Shown here one piece after another: positions 8,899 through 20,317 of a stretch of 64,000 nt of DNA (positions are counted from its first letter, which is position 1; every line of letters starts with the position of its first letter). Source of the DNA: Myxococcus sp. CA023 (lineage in GTDB: Bacteria; Myxococcota; Myxococcia; Myxococcales; Myxococcaceae); the NCBI RefSeq assembly GCF_010998615.1, contig NZ_JAAEAH010000018.1:1-64000 (forward strand). Direction: 5' to 3'. The notes below the pieces were generated by a model, which saw only the letters and a list, made by a program, of their open reading frames with translations, was not told the origin of the DNA and did not search any database. A program made the position numbers and the translations under genes.

Positions 8899-10063
8899 GC
8901 GTCTCCTCCGAAGCGACGAGGGAAAGCCGAATCACGAAGCGCGCTCCCGCTTCGGGACGGGGGACATACGCGATGCTCCCCCCATGCCGCTCCACGATGC
9001 GCTTGACCAGCGGGAGCCCGAGCCCGATGCCGCGCGCCTTCGTCGTAATCAGCGGCTCGAAGAGGCGGCGGCGGATGACGTCGCTGACGCCCGGCCCGGA
9101 ATCCTCCAGCACCAGTTCCACCATCCCCGGCTCGCGCGTGGCGGCGGACAGTGACACCGTCCCGCCCGTCTCCTCCAGAGCCTGGACGGCGTTGTCGAGC
9201 AGGTTCACGAACACCTGGCGTAGCTGCCCCGCGTCTCCCTGAACCGCGGGCAATGAGGTCAGTCCCTCCGCGCTCACGGCGACAGTGTCGGGCCGCTGCA
9301 CGGCCTTGAGCGCTTCCTGCCAGACCTCGTCCAACCAGACCTCCTGCCGGTGCAGGGGCCGGTCCCGAATCATGTCCAGCAGGTCGGAGACGATGCGGTT
9401 GGCGATGCCCACCTGGTCGCCAATGCGGTCCAGGTGCTTCGTCGTGCGCTCGTCCACGGCCCCCGGGCGCCCCCGGAGGATGTAGAGCGACGTCTCGATG
9501 ACGCCCAGCGGATTGCGCAGCTCGTGGCCGATGGAACCCACCAATTGGCCAAAGGTGGACAGCCGCTCGCTGCGCGCCTGCTGCGCCAGCAGATCTTCCC
9601 GGTACGTGTGGAGCATGATGGCCAGCTCCAGGTCGAGAATCTTCCCCACCGCGGAGCGGGCCGCGCGGAGCGCCGCGGGCTCCTCCAGGTAGGTGGCGTC
9701 GATGTGGCTGTTGAACTCCTGCCGCAGGATGTTCATCGCGCCGAACATGTAGTGCTGCGGCAGGGCGATGCGCACGTGCATGCGGCCAATGCGGCAGCGC
9801 AGCGCGTAGTAGGCCTCGTCCCAGGGGCCGCGGAGGAGCTGGTCCATCCACACCTGCAGGGTGCCGCGCAGGTGGCCCACCTGGCTCTCGCCCCCTTCGA
9901 GCGCCTGCCGAGCCCCTTCATGCTCCAGGATGCGGTCGTAGAAGACGCGAGCGAAGCGCGCGAAGTGGGGCTTCGCGGTGGCGTGCAAGGTCACGAGAGC
10001 CTGCTCGTCCGCCGAGCTGAACCCCACGTACCGCTTCAATTCCTCGAACAAGGTTTCCGCCAT
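8873..10063 (-). CDS. Globin-coupled sensor histidine kinase
   Basis: A 396-residue cytoplasmic kinase. Residues 1-155 look like a protoglobin/globin-coupled sensor domain: [20 protein letters not shown] carries the candidate proximal haem ligand H96 in the family's characteristic context, after a helical region containing [11 protein letters not shown] HisKA domain follows with H180 in GHELRNPL, then an HATPase domain ([17 protein letters not shown]). By family knowledge it should bind haem and respond to oxygen or another diatomic gas. It is the first gene of the relay operon that includes the double receiver and the receiver-kinase. The SD before the ATG is weak. Confidence 0.85.
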   Translation of the reverse strand: MAETLFEELKRYVGFSSADEQALVTLHATAKPHFARFARVFYDRILEHEGARQALEGGESQVGHLRGTLQVWMDQLLRGPWDEAYYALRCRIGRMHVRIALPQHYMFGAMNILRQEFNSHIDATYLEEPAALRAARSAVGKILDLELAIMLHTYREDLLAQQARSERLSTFGQLVGSIGHELRNPLGVIETSLYILRGRPGAVDERTTKHLDRIGDQVGIANRIVSDLLDMIRDRPLHRQEVWLDEVWQEALKAVQRPDTVAVSAEGLTSLPAVQGDAGQLRQVFVNLLDNAVQALEETGGTVSLSAATREPGMVELVLEDSGPGVSDVIRRRLFEPLITTKARGIGLGLPLVKRIVERHGGSIAYVPRPEAGARFVIRLSLVASEETHAPVPPAG

Positions 10064-10272
10064 GAGTCCTGGGGTAAGAGCCTATCCGCGCTGAACGCAT
10101 GAGCGCAGGAACTTCCTCCCCCGCTTCGCGCTGGCTCGGCACGCCGCCCAGGGGCCACGGCCCGCGAGTCCAAGGACTCCGCCGGGGACATGACAGGGAC
10201 CGCCTGTGGCGCACCACGAATGGTCATGTAGGCTCCTGGAGCCCGGCCACTCCGGCCCGGCGAGAACTCTTC

Positions 10273-10288
10273 AGCAAGCCCCAGGCCA
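10273..10288 (-). promoter_or_regulatory. Candidate sigma-54 promoter of the globin-kinase operon
   Basis: Read on the minus strand: TGGCCTGGGGCTTGCT, with a -24 TGGC, a perfect -12 TTGCT and the required 10 bp between GG and GC. The predicted start near 10262 would leave a leader of about 200 nt before the kinase ATG. The -24 element departs from TGGCAC at its last two bases. Confidence 0.4.
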
Positions 10289-10442
10289 GTGCATGTGCAC
10301 GGAGGGTAGCCCAAGGAGGCGTGCAGGAAGTGCGCGCATCCCTCCTCCGGATTCAGCAGGCGCAAGGTTTGCACGCGAACATGGGTTCACGGCGAATCCC
10401 CACAGCCCCCAGACTGCACTCCGTTCTGGTATCGCGCCTGCT

Positions 10443-10459
10443 CCCCCATGACACGGGGG
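10443..10459 (-). terminator. Candidate terminator of the LysR gene
   Basis: CCCCC and GGGGG arms with a 7-nt loop, 5 bp beyond the LysR stop codon. The stem is short and has no strong U-tract, so this is tentative. Confidence 0.35.
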
Positions 10460-10464
10460 TGCCG

Positions 10465-11355
10465 TCATTCTCCCCCACCGAGCAGGTACTCCAGCAACTC
10501 ACGAACAGGAGATGACAGGCCGTCCCAGTCCTGGAAACAGACACAGAGTCGGCGCTGGGCCCAGGTCTCCGAAAGGGGCACCTTCCGATAGGCGCCCTCC
10601 CGCTGATGCCGATTGGCAACGCGCTCCGGGACGATGCCCAGTCCCACGCCGTGAGACACCATCTCGCACAGCCCCCGGAAGCCCTTCATCCGGACGCGGA
10701 AGGACACGTCGAATCCCGCGCGACGTGCGTGCCCGTCAATGTGCTCCTGCAAGGCGCTCTCGGCCGACAGGCCGATGAAGGGCTCCCGATACACATCACG
10801 GAGCGCGAGGCTCTTGGATGCAGCCAGCGGGTGCCCGGCGGGGATGATGAGCACCAGCGGGTCGGGCTCCACCGGGCGGACTTGAAGCGTGCCCGTCTCC
10901 ACGGCGTCCGAAATCAGTCCGGCCTCCGCCAAGCCTGCCTCGACCGCCTTGACGATATCCGCGCTGGTTCGCTCTCTCAGGTCGATGTTCAGCCTCGGGT
11001 GCCTGGCAAGCCATGGCGCCAGCTTCTCGGGCAGGTACTCGGTCAGCGCCGCGGTGTTGGCATAGAGGCGAATGGTGCCGCGCCGGCCTGAAACAAACGC
11101 ATTCAACTCATCCTTCAACAACTCCTGTTGATGCAGGATCAACCGAGCGTGGTGCACGAGTGCGTCACCCGCCTCGGTCGTGACCACGCCCCGAGGCCGC
11201 CTCTCGAGCAGCTTGACGCCCACCGCATCCTCGATGCTTCGCAGACGCTCGCTCGCGGATGCCAGCGTCAGGTTCGCGCGTTGGGCACCTTGCGTGATGC
11301 TCCCCGCATCCACGATGCAGAGGAACAAGCGAAGATCCGCGAGGTCGAGCCGCAT
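10465..11355 (-). CDS. LysR-family transcriptional regulator
   Basis: A 296-residue protein of standard LysR size. The N-terminal winged helix (about 1-60) has the typical DLRLFLCIVDAGSITQGAQRANLTLASASERLRSIEDAVGVKLLERRPRGVVTT. The rest is the two-lobed effector domain (from about 90), including a conserved VSHGVGLGIVPE near residue 235. LysR proteins usually control a divergent neighbour, but the next plus-strand gene (the RCC1 lipoprotein) is about 300 bp away and of unrelated type, so the target may be lost or distant. Ligand unknown. Confidence 0.93.
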   Translation of the reverse strand: MRLDLADLRLFLCIVDAGSITQGAQRANLTLASASERLRSIEDAVGVKLLERRPRGVVTTEAGDALVHHARLILHQQELLKDELNAFVSGRRGTIRLYANTAALTEYLPEKLAPWLARHPRLNIDLRERTSADIVKAVEAGLAEAGLISDAVETGTLQVRPVEPDPLVLIIPAGHPLAASKSLALRDVYREPFIGLSAESALQEHIDGHARRAGFDVSFRVRMKGFRGLCEMVSHGVGLGIVPERVANRHQREGAYRKVPLSETWAQRRLCVCFQDWDGLSSPVRELLEYLLGGGE

Positions 11356-11660
11356 CGCGCCTCCTGCGCACGCTGCCTCCGGCGCGTCCGAAGGGAGTCA
11401 CGAGACGCTCCGCATTGTGCCAGAGCACGCCGGGTGGTCCAGTCGGCGCACGTCGCGCGCCTGGAGCGCGCCCACTGGAATCGCCATGCCCCAAGACGAC
11501 GGAAAGCGGGTCGCCAGCATCGCCAGCGCGGTCATGACCTTGCGAGGCGCGCAAGCCGAAGGGCGGTGAAGCGCCTCAACCGGACCCAGGGAGTGAGGTG
11601 CACGAAGTCGTCGTATGGCGTGGTTCCGGCCTACCACGGCCATCGAGTAACAATTGCCAC

Positions 11661-13082
11661 ATGCCCTTTCCTCGCGCGGTGTTCGTCTCGCTCGCCTTGG
11701 TCCTCCTCGGATGCTCCGGGTCGTCGAACGACTTGGAAAGGGAGGCGCCACCGAATGACGCGGAGTCCACAAAGGCGGAAGACGGTCTCGCCGGACTGAC
11801 TCGCATCGCGACCGCCGAGTACCAGGCGTTCTATCTGGTGGATGGGCAGGTGCTGGGTATCGGCTCCAACCGCGCTGGACAGCTCGGCGTGGGGCATTCC
11901 ATTCCCGGCAACCACGTGCCCCCCATTCGAATCTCACTTCCGGAGCACCTGCGATTCAAGGACGTCGCGGGCGGTGGGTTCCAGAGTCTGGCGCTCGACA
12001 CCCAGGGGCGCGTGTGGACGTTCGGCCAGAATCTCTACGGCCAACGCGGGGATGGCACCACGAACGACTACCCCAACACGAGCACGACTCCGAACAACGG
12101 CCAGCCCTACCTCATCCTCACCGACGCCACGGGAGCGGTGTTCGACAATGTCGTCGCGGTGCGCAGCGCGATGCTCTTCAACATGGCCTTGAAGGCAGAC
12201 GGCTCCGTCTGGGTCTGGGGCATGAGCGGCACGGCGATTGGCAACACGCTGGGCATTGCCGGCGATGGCAACACCAGCGCGCGCAACATCACCCGCCCCA
12301 CACGCGTCCCCCTGCCCCCAGGCGTGCGAATCACCTCATTCACCACCAACGACAACACCCTCTTCGCGACGGATGACGCGGGAACGGTGTGGGCCTGGGG
12401 TGGTGGCACCGCCGCGGGGGAGACATTGGGCACGGGCAGGCACAACGACTATGCGCGGCCGAATCCGGTGAACATCCCCGTCAAGGTGACGGAAGTCGCC
12501 GCGGGCGGCAGTCGCTGGGTGGTGGCGCTGGACGAGCATGGCGACCTGTGGGGCTGGGGCATCCAGGGCACCTATCTGGGCCTGGGCAATCCCGCGGGCG
12601 GCTGGTACCCGGTGGCCACGCCCGTGAAGCTGTCCTTCCCGGCGTTCGGCTCACGCAAGGTCACCCACGTGTCCGCGAACGGCCACGCCACCCACGCCAT
12701 CCTGGACGACGGCTCGCTGTGGGGCTGGGGCGACAGCGCGATGGGCGAAGTCGGCAACGGGGTGATGCTGGACTTCGCCACCTACCACACGCCCTACCGT
12801 TGGGACTGGTCGCAGTATCAGATGATGGTCTTCGACCCCGTGCGGATTGCCCCGGGCGTCACCTTCAGGGCCCTGCACAACACCGCGCAGTCGTTCTACG
12901 GCTACGCCACGGCCACGGATGGGACCATCTACTCCTGGGGCCGGAACAAGACGGGTGTGCTGGGCAACGGCGTGCTGCCCACGGGTGACCTGGCCAACCG
13001 GCCGGACAGTTGGAACGTGGCAACCGCCACGGCAGTGCCCGCGCACCTGCTCGACTTCGCCATCCCGACGCCGTCGAAGTAG
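11661..13082 (+). CDS. RCC1-repeat lipoprotein
   Basis: A 473-residue secreted lipoprotein. The chosen ATG gives a signal peptide (MPFPRAVFVSLALVLLGC) ending in a lipobox with the acylated Cys; a GTG 63 bp upstream would bury this. The mature protein is a series of RCC1/BNR-type blades, recognisable by recurring GxNxxGQLGxG, VWTFGQNLYGQRGDG, VWAWGGG, LWGWGIQG, LWGWGDSAMGEVGNG and IYSWGRNKTGVLGNG. These build a seven-bladed propeller used for protein binding; in myxobacteria such proteins are often surface-exposed, but no partner is evident. A strong hairpin follows the gene. Confidence 0.88.
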   Translation: MPFPRAVFVSLALVLLGCSGSSNDLEREAPPNDAESTKAEDGLAGLTRIATAEYQAFYLVDGQVLGIGSNRAGQLGVGHSIPGNHVPPIRISLPEHLRFKDVAGGGFQSLALDTQGRVWTFGQNLYGQRGDGTTNDYPNTSTTPNNGQPYLILTDATGAVFDNVVAVRSAMLFNMALKADGSVWVWGMSGTAIGNTLGIAGDGNTSARNITRPTRVPLPPGVRITSFTTNDNTLFATDDAGTVWAWGGGTAAGETLGTGRHNDYARPNPVNIPVKVTEVAAGGSRWVVALDEHGDLWGWGIQGTYLGLGNPAGGWYPVATPVKLSFPAFGSRKVTHVSANGHATHAILDDGSLWGWGDSAMGEVGNGVMLDFATYHTPYRWDWSQYQMMVFDPVRIAPGVTFRALHNTAQSFYGYATATDGTIYSWGRNKTGVLGNGVLPTGDLANRPDSWNVATATAVPAHLLDFAIPTPSK

Positions 13083-13103
13083 GCCACCGCGGCGCGGCGA
13101 GGG

Positions 13104-13130
13104 GCGCAAGCGCTGCTTCAGCGCTTGCGC
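13104..13130. terminator. Hairpin terminator between converging genes
   Basis: A perfect 12-bp stem (GCGCAAGCGCTG and its complement) with a CTT loop, then TTT on the plus strand. It lies 22 bp after the RCC1 gene stop and before the converging SRPBCC gene, so it may serve both. Confidence 0.75.
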
Positions 13131-13173
13131 TTTGGAGAGGGCGGCGGAATTGAAGCGCCGGGGCCGGCACCGC

Positions 13174-14361
13174 CTAGTGAGTGAGGGGGCCCCGGGACTC
13201 CATCCGCCGGGGCGCGACCTGCTCGCGCGTCACCGTCTCACGGCCGGTGGCCCTTCCCCGCTCCAGCAGCGACTTGAAGCGCAGCAGGTCGTCATCCATC
13301 TGCTTCTTCGGGTCCGCGCCCAGCAGCCTCGCGAAGGCATGGCCAATGGCCCCGGCCGGCGGGTTGTAGGACAACCGGATGTCCACCCGAGTGCCGCCGC
13401 GCGGCGTGGACTCGAAGTGGATGACGCCCAGGTTCTCCACCGCCGTGCCCTCCACGCTCTTCCAGGCCAGCACCTTGTTGGGCACGAACTTCGTGACGAC
13501 GGCGTCCCATTCGAAGTGCAGCCCCGCGGGCCCGCGCACCTTCCAGTGCGAGCGGCCCTCGACGCCCGGAATCACTTCATCCACGTGTGTCATGAACCGG
13601 GGGAAGTTCTGCATCTCCCGCCAGAAGGCGAACACCTCCTCTACCGGCGCGTTCACGTTGATGTCCTTGTGAAGGGTGATGGCCCGCCGTCCTGCCCCCA
13701 TCCCCGTGAGCCGCCGCAGCCCCAGGTTCGTGAAGGCCCGCGTGCCCAGCATCATGCCGCCCAGGGCCGCCAGGGTTCCCATCAGGCCCCGGCGCCCCAG
13801 CCCCCAGGCCGTCAGCGTCATGCCGCCCAGCGCCCCGAAGAGCCGTTCGGACGGCGACCAGTGCTCCTGGAAGAAGGGCCTCGACTCACCCGAGCGCATG
13901 CTGCCTCCTTGCAGCGCCGAGTGCGCTGAGCCCTCCGCATACGGAACAAGCTGGTTGTCCAGCCCATGCACCCCCTGCACCTTGCCGATGCGGGGCAGCA
14001 CGCGCCGGAGTTCCTCGCGAAGGATGGGGCCTTCCAACCGAACCAGGCCATCCCGAGCCATCACGCGAATCGCCCCGGGATGCGAGCACACCCGGCCCAG
14101 GGCCGAGCGCACCCGTTCCTCCAGGACAAGGTCCTCCACCGGTGCCCGGTGCAGCTTGCGCATCGATTCGAAAAAGACGCCGCGCGAGCGCTGCGAAAGG
14201 TCCCGGGCGACGACGCCTACCGCGCCTCCCGCCTCATGCGCCGCGTGGACGGCCTTCCCCTGCAGATGGGACCTGCGCCAGCGGCCACTGCGTGGATCCG
14301 TCCAGTACATCAGCCCCAGGCCCAGCCCAGCGCCACCGATTCCCCATAGGGCAGCTTTCAT
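13174..14361 (-). CDS. BON and SRPBCC (polyketide cyclase-like) domain membrane protein
   Basis: A 395-residue protein. The start at 14361 is fixed by an AAGGAGG site; the frame is open further upstream, but that part is the shadow of the divergent gene. Order of parts: a short N-terminal hydrophobic stretch (WGIGGAGLGLGLMYW), a BON-like domain around 60-125 (LEERVRSALGRVCSHPGAIRVMARDGLVRLEGPI), two glycine-rich membrane segments around 165-205, and an SRPBCC fold (INVNAPVEEVFAFWREMQNFPRFMTHVDEV to the end). SRPBCC domains hold hydrophobic ligands and BON domains associate with membranes or phospholipid, so an envelope-stress role is plausible but not shown. Confidence 0.85.
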   Translation of the reverse strand: MKAALWGIGGAGLGLGLMYWTDPRSGRWRRSHLQGKAVHAAHEAGGAVGVVARDLSQRSRGVFFESMRKLHRAPVEDLVLEERVRSALGRVCSHPGAIRVMARDGLVRLEGPILREELRRVLPRIGKVQGVHGLDNQLVPYAEGSAHSALQGGSMRSGESRPFFQEHWSPSERLFGALGGMTLTAWGLGRRGLMGTLAALGGMMLGTRAFTNLGLRRLTGMGAGRRAITLHKDINVNAPVEEVFAFWREMQNFPRFMTHVDEVIPGVEGRSHWKVRGPAGLHFEWDAVVTKFVPNKVLAWKSVEGTAVENLGVIHFESTPRGGTRVDIRLSYNPPAGAIGHAFARLLGADPKKQMDDDLLRFKSLLERGRATGRETVTREQVAPRRMESRGPLTH

Positions 14362-14634
14362 CGTCCGCCTCCTTCTGGCTCGTGTCCTTCGCTCCACGGA
14401 ACGTGAAGGCGGCGATGGCGCGGTGCAGCAGACGGGAAGGGGCTGCCTCGCTCGCGTCCACAGGGGATGCCTGACCACCAACCGGGCGGCCCGGGGCCCG
14501 GAGGTCCTCACGTTGACCGGGCAACGAGGAGGTGCCAGCGCGAACGCCCGTCCCGTTCCATGAGGCCACCGGCGTGGCCAGCTTTCTCCTGACGAGCGCC
14601 CGTTCCATTCCAGGGAGCGGCGAGGAGTGGCGGC

Positions 14635-15315
14635 ATGCGAGAGCCCGAATTCCAGGACCGCTATGAGGGAGGCCGCGTGCTCGCGGACCACCTGCGGCGC
14701 CACGCGCGGCAACCCGGCACCCTGGTGCTGGCGCTGCCACGGGGCGGCGTGCCCGTGGGCGCCGAAGTCGCGCGGAAGCTCGGAGTGCCGCTCGATGTCT
14801 TCCTGGTCCGCAAGCTGGGCGCGCCCGGCCATGAGGAGCTGGCCATGGGCGCCATCGCCTCCGGGGGCGTGCGGGTGCTCAACCGCGAGGTCGTGGACGA
14901 GCTGAACATCGGCCGCGAACAGATTGAAGCCGCGGCCCGCCGCGAGGCCGTGGAGCTCCAGCGGCGTGAAGAGAGCTACCGGGAAGGCCGGCCGCTCCCC
15001 GACGTGCGTGGGCGCACCGTCCTCCTGGTGGATGATGGGCTGGCCACTGGAACGACGATGCGGGCGGCCGTGGCGGCGCTGCGGCTCCTGGAGCCCGCGG
15101 CCATCATCGTGGCCGTGCCCGTGGCCGCAGCCGAGTCCTGCGAAAGCCTGGCCCAGGTGGCGGACGAGGTCGTCTGCGTCCGCATGCCCGAGCCCTTCTA
15201 TTCCGTGGGCCTCTGGTACCGCGACTTCGCGCAGACGGAGGACGACGAGGTGCGCGCCCTGCTCGCCGAGGCAACCCGGGAATGGGCTGCCAGCGAAACA
15301 CAGCCCTCCGCCTGA
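14635..15315 (+). CDS. Type I phosphoribosyltransferase-family protein
   Basis: A 226-residue soluble protein with the PRPP-binding signature TVLLVDDGLATGTTMRAA (about 128-145), ALPRGGVPVGAEVARKL near 36-52, and VRKLGAPGHEELAMGAI. This subgroup resembles stand-alone PRTase-fold proteins often found beside stress or desiccation genes rather than a specific nucleotide-salvage enzyme, and its nucleobase substrate cannot be told. It is divergent from the BON/SRPBCC gene (273-bp gap) and converges on the desaturase gene with a 19-bp gap. Confidence 0.88.
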   Translation: MREPEFQDRYEGGRVLADHLRRHARQPGTLVLALPRGGVPVGAEVARKLGVPLDVFLVRKLGAPGHEELAMGAIASGGVRVLNREVVDELNIGREQIEAAARREAVELQRREESYREGRPLPDVRGRTVLLVDDGLATGTTMRAAVAALRLLEPAAIIVAVPVAAAESCESLAQVADEVVCVRMPEPFYSVGLWYRDFAQTEDDEVRALLAEATREWAASETQPSA

Positions 15316-15334
15316 GCCTGGCGCCTCGCGGACC

Positions 15335-16525
15335 TCAGCCGCGCGGAGCCGGCCTCCATGTGCGCATGGACGTCCGCCCCACCATGATGTCCACCAACCG
15401 CTTCACGCGGCGGAAGACGCTCTCCTGCGTGTAGGGCACGCCGTGCTTCTCGCACAGCGCCTTCACCTTGGGCTGCGCCTGCCGGTAGCGCGTCATGGGC
15501 AGGCTGGGCCAGAGATGGTGCTCGATCTGGTAGTTCAGCCAGCCGTGGAGGAAGTCCACCACGTCGTTGCCGGTGGCGTAGTTCGCCGAGCCCACCACCT
15601 GCCGCACGGAGAACTCCGCGCCGCTGCGCGCCCGGCCCTCGAAGCGGTAGAGGTCATCCCCCGCGTGGTTGGGCGCGATCAGCACGAAGCTCTGGATGTT
15701 GGTGAGCACTTCCGCGAAGACGCTGTTGGCGAAGACGCTGAGGACGGCCCACGCGCCCAGTGGCGCGAAGAGCGCGGGCAGCAGCACGAAGCGCAGGCCC
15801 GCGTAGGGCAGCAGGCACGTCCACCAGAAGGCACGGCCTTCGACGGTGAACGGGTTGAAGGCGGTGATGAGGGGCAGCGTGCCGGATTCGTCCGGTCCTC
15901 CCGCGCGCTTGCGTTCGAAGCGCCGCCACTCCAGGAACGTGTTGGGCGCGTAGTACGTCACCTTCCACGTGCAGGCGAAGAACGCGACCAGCGCGTACTT
16001 GGCCAGCATGGGCATGCGCGATTGGCGCAGCCACTCCGTGTTCATCTCCACCAGATCCGGGTCCGCCGTCTCACCCGTGTGTCCGTGGTGCAGCACGTTG
16101 TGCTCATGCCGCCACGCCTGGGGATGAATCCAGTCCGGCCAGTCCAGGAAGCGGCGCCACCCGGTGGCGAAGCGCTTGCCCGTGTAGTGCGCCGGCACGC
16201 CCGGCACCTTGTCGTAGCCCCGGTGCGTGACGTGATGGGCCATCATCGTCCAGCGCGCCGTGTTGCCTTGCGCGATGAGCAGCGCCGACACGAGATTGGG
16301 CATCAGCCACGCCGTCGCGTAGCCCAGCGCGGAACAGGCCCGGCCCCAGCGTTCAATCTTCCGCGCGTGCGCCAGGTCCGCCTCGCCGAGTGAAGACTCC
16401 AGCTCCTGCTTGAGCGCCTGAAGGTCCTGGGCGAAGGCTTCCGGCTCGGCGAGTACGTGGGGGTGGGAGGTGGGAAGGGACGTCCGCGGCACTTCGTCGA
16501 CGAGCAGGGGGACTGCCAGGGTCAT
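15335..16525 (-). CDS. Membrane fatty acid desaturase
   Basis: A 396-residue di-iron membrane enzyme. The three histidine boxes are present: AHHVTHRG (near 100), RHEHNVLHHGHTG (near 140), and QIEHHLWP (near 335), the last with Gln in place of the first His, as in front-end and acyl-lipid desaturases. Hydrophobic stretches between boxes provide the membrane segments. The start is placed at MTLAVPLLV because upstream codons lack family-like sequence; no strong SD is visible, so the start is the weakest part. It would introduce a double bond into membrane acyl chains using electrons from ferredoxin or cytochrome b5-like donors; regiochemistry is unknown. Confidence 0.9.
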   Translation of the reverse strand: MTLAVPLLVDEVPRTSLPTSHPHVLAEPEAFAQDLQALKQELESSLGEADLAHARKIERWGRACSALGYATAWLMPNLVSALLIAQGNTARWTMMAHHVTHRGYDKVPGVPAHYTGKRFATGWRRFLDWPDWIHPQAWRHEHNVLHHGHTGETADPDLVEMNTEWLRQSRMPMLAKYALVAFFACTWKVTYYAPNTFLEWRRFERKRAGGPDESGTLPLITAFNPFTVEGRAFWWTCLLPYAGLRFVLLPALFAPLGAWAVLSVFANSVFAEVLTNIQSFVLIAPNHAGDDLYRFEGRARSGAEFSVRQVVGSANYATGNDVVDFLHGWLNYQIEHHLWPSLPMTRYRQAQPKVKALCEKHGVPYTQESVFRRVKRLVDIMVGRTSMRTWRPAPRG

Positions 16526-16719
16526 GATGGGATCGGCATCTCGGTGAGGGCATCCAGGGTGGCGGCCACCAATCGAGTTCCAGTCCCTGATATTCCGGAT
16601 GGGGAAGTCCATGGGCCTGTTCACTCGCCCGCCACACCACCAGTGCGGCACGCCAATGCCAGACGAGCCACCGTCCGACCGAGGATTGCGGTTAAGCTCC
16701 CGAGCTCGCCGCCCACCGC

Positions 16720-18839
16720 ATGCACGAGTTTCCTTCCCGTCGACAGTTGCTGCTGGCCGTCCTGGTGGCCACGATTCTCTCCGCGGCCGTCGAGGGGGTC
16801 TGGAGCTCCTCCGGGGCGGTGAGCCCCTCTGCCCGCGTCCTCCTCACCGCCGCGGTGGGGCTGCTCATCAGCGGCACCCTGGCGCTGTTGCTCCTGCGAA
16901 CCCAGGAGCGCGCTCACCGCGCACGAGACGCCGCCCTGCGCAGCGCGGATGACGCCAGCGCGCTTCGCGAAGCCGTCATGGACGTGACGCCCGTGGGCTT
17001 CGCCTTCTTCGACCGCGAGCTGCGTTACGTTCACATCAACACGGCCCTGGCGGCGATGCATGGCCTGCCCGCGGAGCGGCACCTGGGCCGACACGTCACC
17101 GAGGTGATGCCCGACCTGGGCAAGCTCATCGCGCCGCGCCTCCAACTGGCGCTCAGCACGGGGGCCTCCATCCAGGACACCCTGCTCCAGGTGGAGACGC
17201 CCGCCGCGCCGGGCGAGAGCCGCTTCTGGTTCGGCAGCTATCTGCGCGTGTGCGGCGCGAACGGCGAGGTGCTGGGCGTCATCGCCGCGATGTCCGAGCT
17301 CACCGAGCGCATGCGCGCGGAGAAGAGCCTCCAGGAGCATGAGGGCCGGCTGGACGTGCTGACGCGCTCGCTGCCGGACTACCTGTGGGGCGGCAAGCTG
17401 CGCGGCGGGAGGCTGCGCGACTTCTACTGCACGCCCGTCATCGAGCGCACCACCGGCTATGCCGCCTCCGCGTTCGTCCAGCCCGCGCCGGATGGCGGAC
17501 CGCCGCCGCTGTGGGCGGAGATGATCCACCCCGAGGACCGCGCCCGCTACCGGGCCAGCATCGAGGGCCTGGCCCCCGGCGCCGAGGCGGAGCTGGAGCA
17601 CCGGCTCATCTGCGCCGACGGCCGCGTGCGTTGGGTGCGCAGCCGCGCCGCCGCTTCCGCGTTGGATGCGGAGGCTGAGCTGCATGTCGGCTGCGTCGTC
17701 ACCGACATCACCGACCGGCGACTCGCGGATGACCTGCGCCAGCGCCTGCATGACAGTTTCCGCCGCTCCGCCCAGGAGTGGCGCCGCACCTTCGACGCGG
17801 TGGCCTCGCCGCTGATGGTGTTGGGGGCGGATGGCACCGTCCAGCGTCTCAACGCCGCCGCCATCGCGCTCTTCGGAGGCATGGACCCGTCCGGCCAGCC
17901 GCTGTTCACCGCGGCCAGTGCCCCACCCTGGTCGCACGCACTGCCGTTGGTGGAGCAGCTGCGCCGCACCCGCGCCAGCGCCACCCGCGAGCTGAGCGAC
18001 CCGGGCTCGCGCCGCACGTGGGAGGTGTCCGCCACCTGGGTGGAGGAAGCGGGCGGCGAGGACTCGCGCATCATCCTGGTGGCCACGGAGGTGACGCGTC
18101 TCCTGGAGCTCCAGGCCAGCCTGCGACGCAGTGAGACGATGGCCGCCATGGGCGCCATCGTCGCGGGCGTGGCCCACGAGGTCCGCAACCCCCTCTTCTC
18201 CATCTCCGCGGTGGTCGACGCGGTGGAGGCGACCTTCGGCGCGCGCGCGGAGCTCCAGCCCTACGTCGACGTGCTGCGCGGCGAGGTGAAGCGCCTCAAC
18301 CACCTCACGCAGGAGCTCTTCGAGTACGGCCGCCCCACCCGCGGCGAATGGGTGGAAGGCCCCGTGCTCCCGGTGATGGAGGATGCACTCTCCGCGTGCG
18401 CCCTGGCCAGTGAGCGAGCCGGTGTGAATGTGAATCGCGAGTTGGCGGCACAGCTGCCCCGCGTTCGCATGGACGCCCGGCGTTTGTTTCACGTGTTTCG
18501 CAACGTGGTGGAGAACGCGGTGCAGCATTCACCGGCGGGCAGCGCGGTGCGGGTGACAACGGAAGAAGTGGAAGAGGCGGGCCGGGCCTGGGTGCGGTGC
18601 ACCGTGCGCGACGGTGGGCCGGGCTTCCGCGCGGAGGACCTGTCCCATGTCTTCGAGCCCTTCTTCAGCAAGCGGCGCGGCGGCACGGGGCTGGGCTTGT
18701 CCATCGTCCAACGCATCCTGGAGGAGCACCAGGGTATCATCCGCTTGCGCAATCACCCGGAAGGCGGCGCGGAAGTCACACTGCTGCTTCCTGCTGTTTC
18801 TTCGCGTGTATCAACCCAGCACGTAGACTCCCTGACCTC

Positions 18840-18843
<4 letters not shown>
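16720..18843 (+). CDS. Membrane PAS-domain sensor histidine kinase
   Basis: A 707-residue kinase with two membrane segments (about 8-28 and 40-59) and almost no periplasmic loop, followed by three PAS-type domains (about 80-200, 205-335 and 345-460; the middle one ends with the PAC-like GCVVTDITDRR). HisKA has H486 in AHEVRNPL; the HATPase has RDGGPGF and GGTGLGLSIVQRI. Sensing is probably cytoplasmic or within the membrane. Its stop overlaps the ATG of a sigma-54 activator by 4 bp, so the two form a two-component pair. Confidence 0.93.
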
Positions 18844-20207
<1,364 letters not shown>

Positions 20208-20287
20208 CCTGGACACAGCAAGCAGTTTTGAGCCGGGGCGCGGGAGCAAGCACCGGAACTTACTTGGAACCGAGATATGCCTGTCTC

Positions 20288-20303
20288 TGGCCCTGAGCTT
20301 GCT
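20288..20303 (+). promoter_or_regulatory. Candidate sigma-54 promoter of the single-receiver gene
   Basis: TGGCCCTGAGCTTGCT has -24 TGGC, five bases, and -12 TTGCT with the exact GG-N10-GC spacing. The expected start is near 20314, only about 4 nt before the GTG at 20318. An alternative upstream TTG start at 20303 would sit inside the -12 element. Confidence 0.55.
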
Positions 20304-20317
20304 TGCGGGCCCGCTCC

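Larger units (their letters stand above)
10064..10464. other. 401-bp gene-free leader of the globin-kinase operon
   Basis: No convincing gene lies here; open frames in it have no recognisable domain. It separates the LysR gene from the globin-kinase operon, both on the minus strand. It holds a candidate LysR terminator at the right end and a candidate sigma-54 promoter about 200 bp upstream of the kinase ATG. Confidence 0.7.

Noticed and set aside
10099-10515. A 138-codon plus-strand frame in the leader of the globin-kinase operon
   Set aside because: No domain, no ribosome binding site, overlaps the LysR gene end and has random-looking composition.
11356-11597. Minus-strand fragments such as VLWHNAERLVTPFGRAG suggesting a decayed hydrolase
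   Set aside because: The matches are under 20 residues, change frame, and could be chance; not enough to call a pseudogene.
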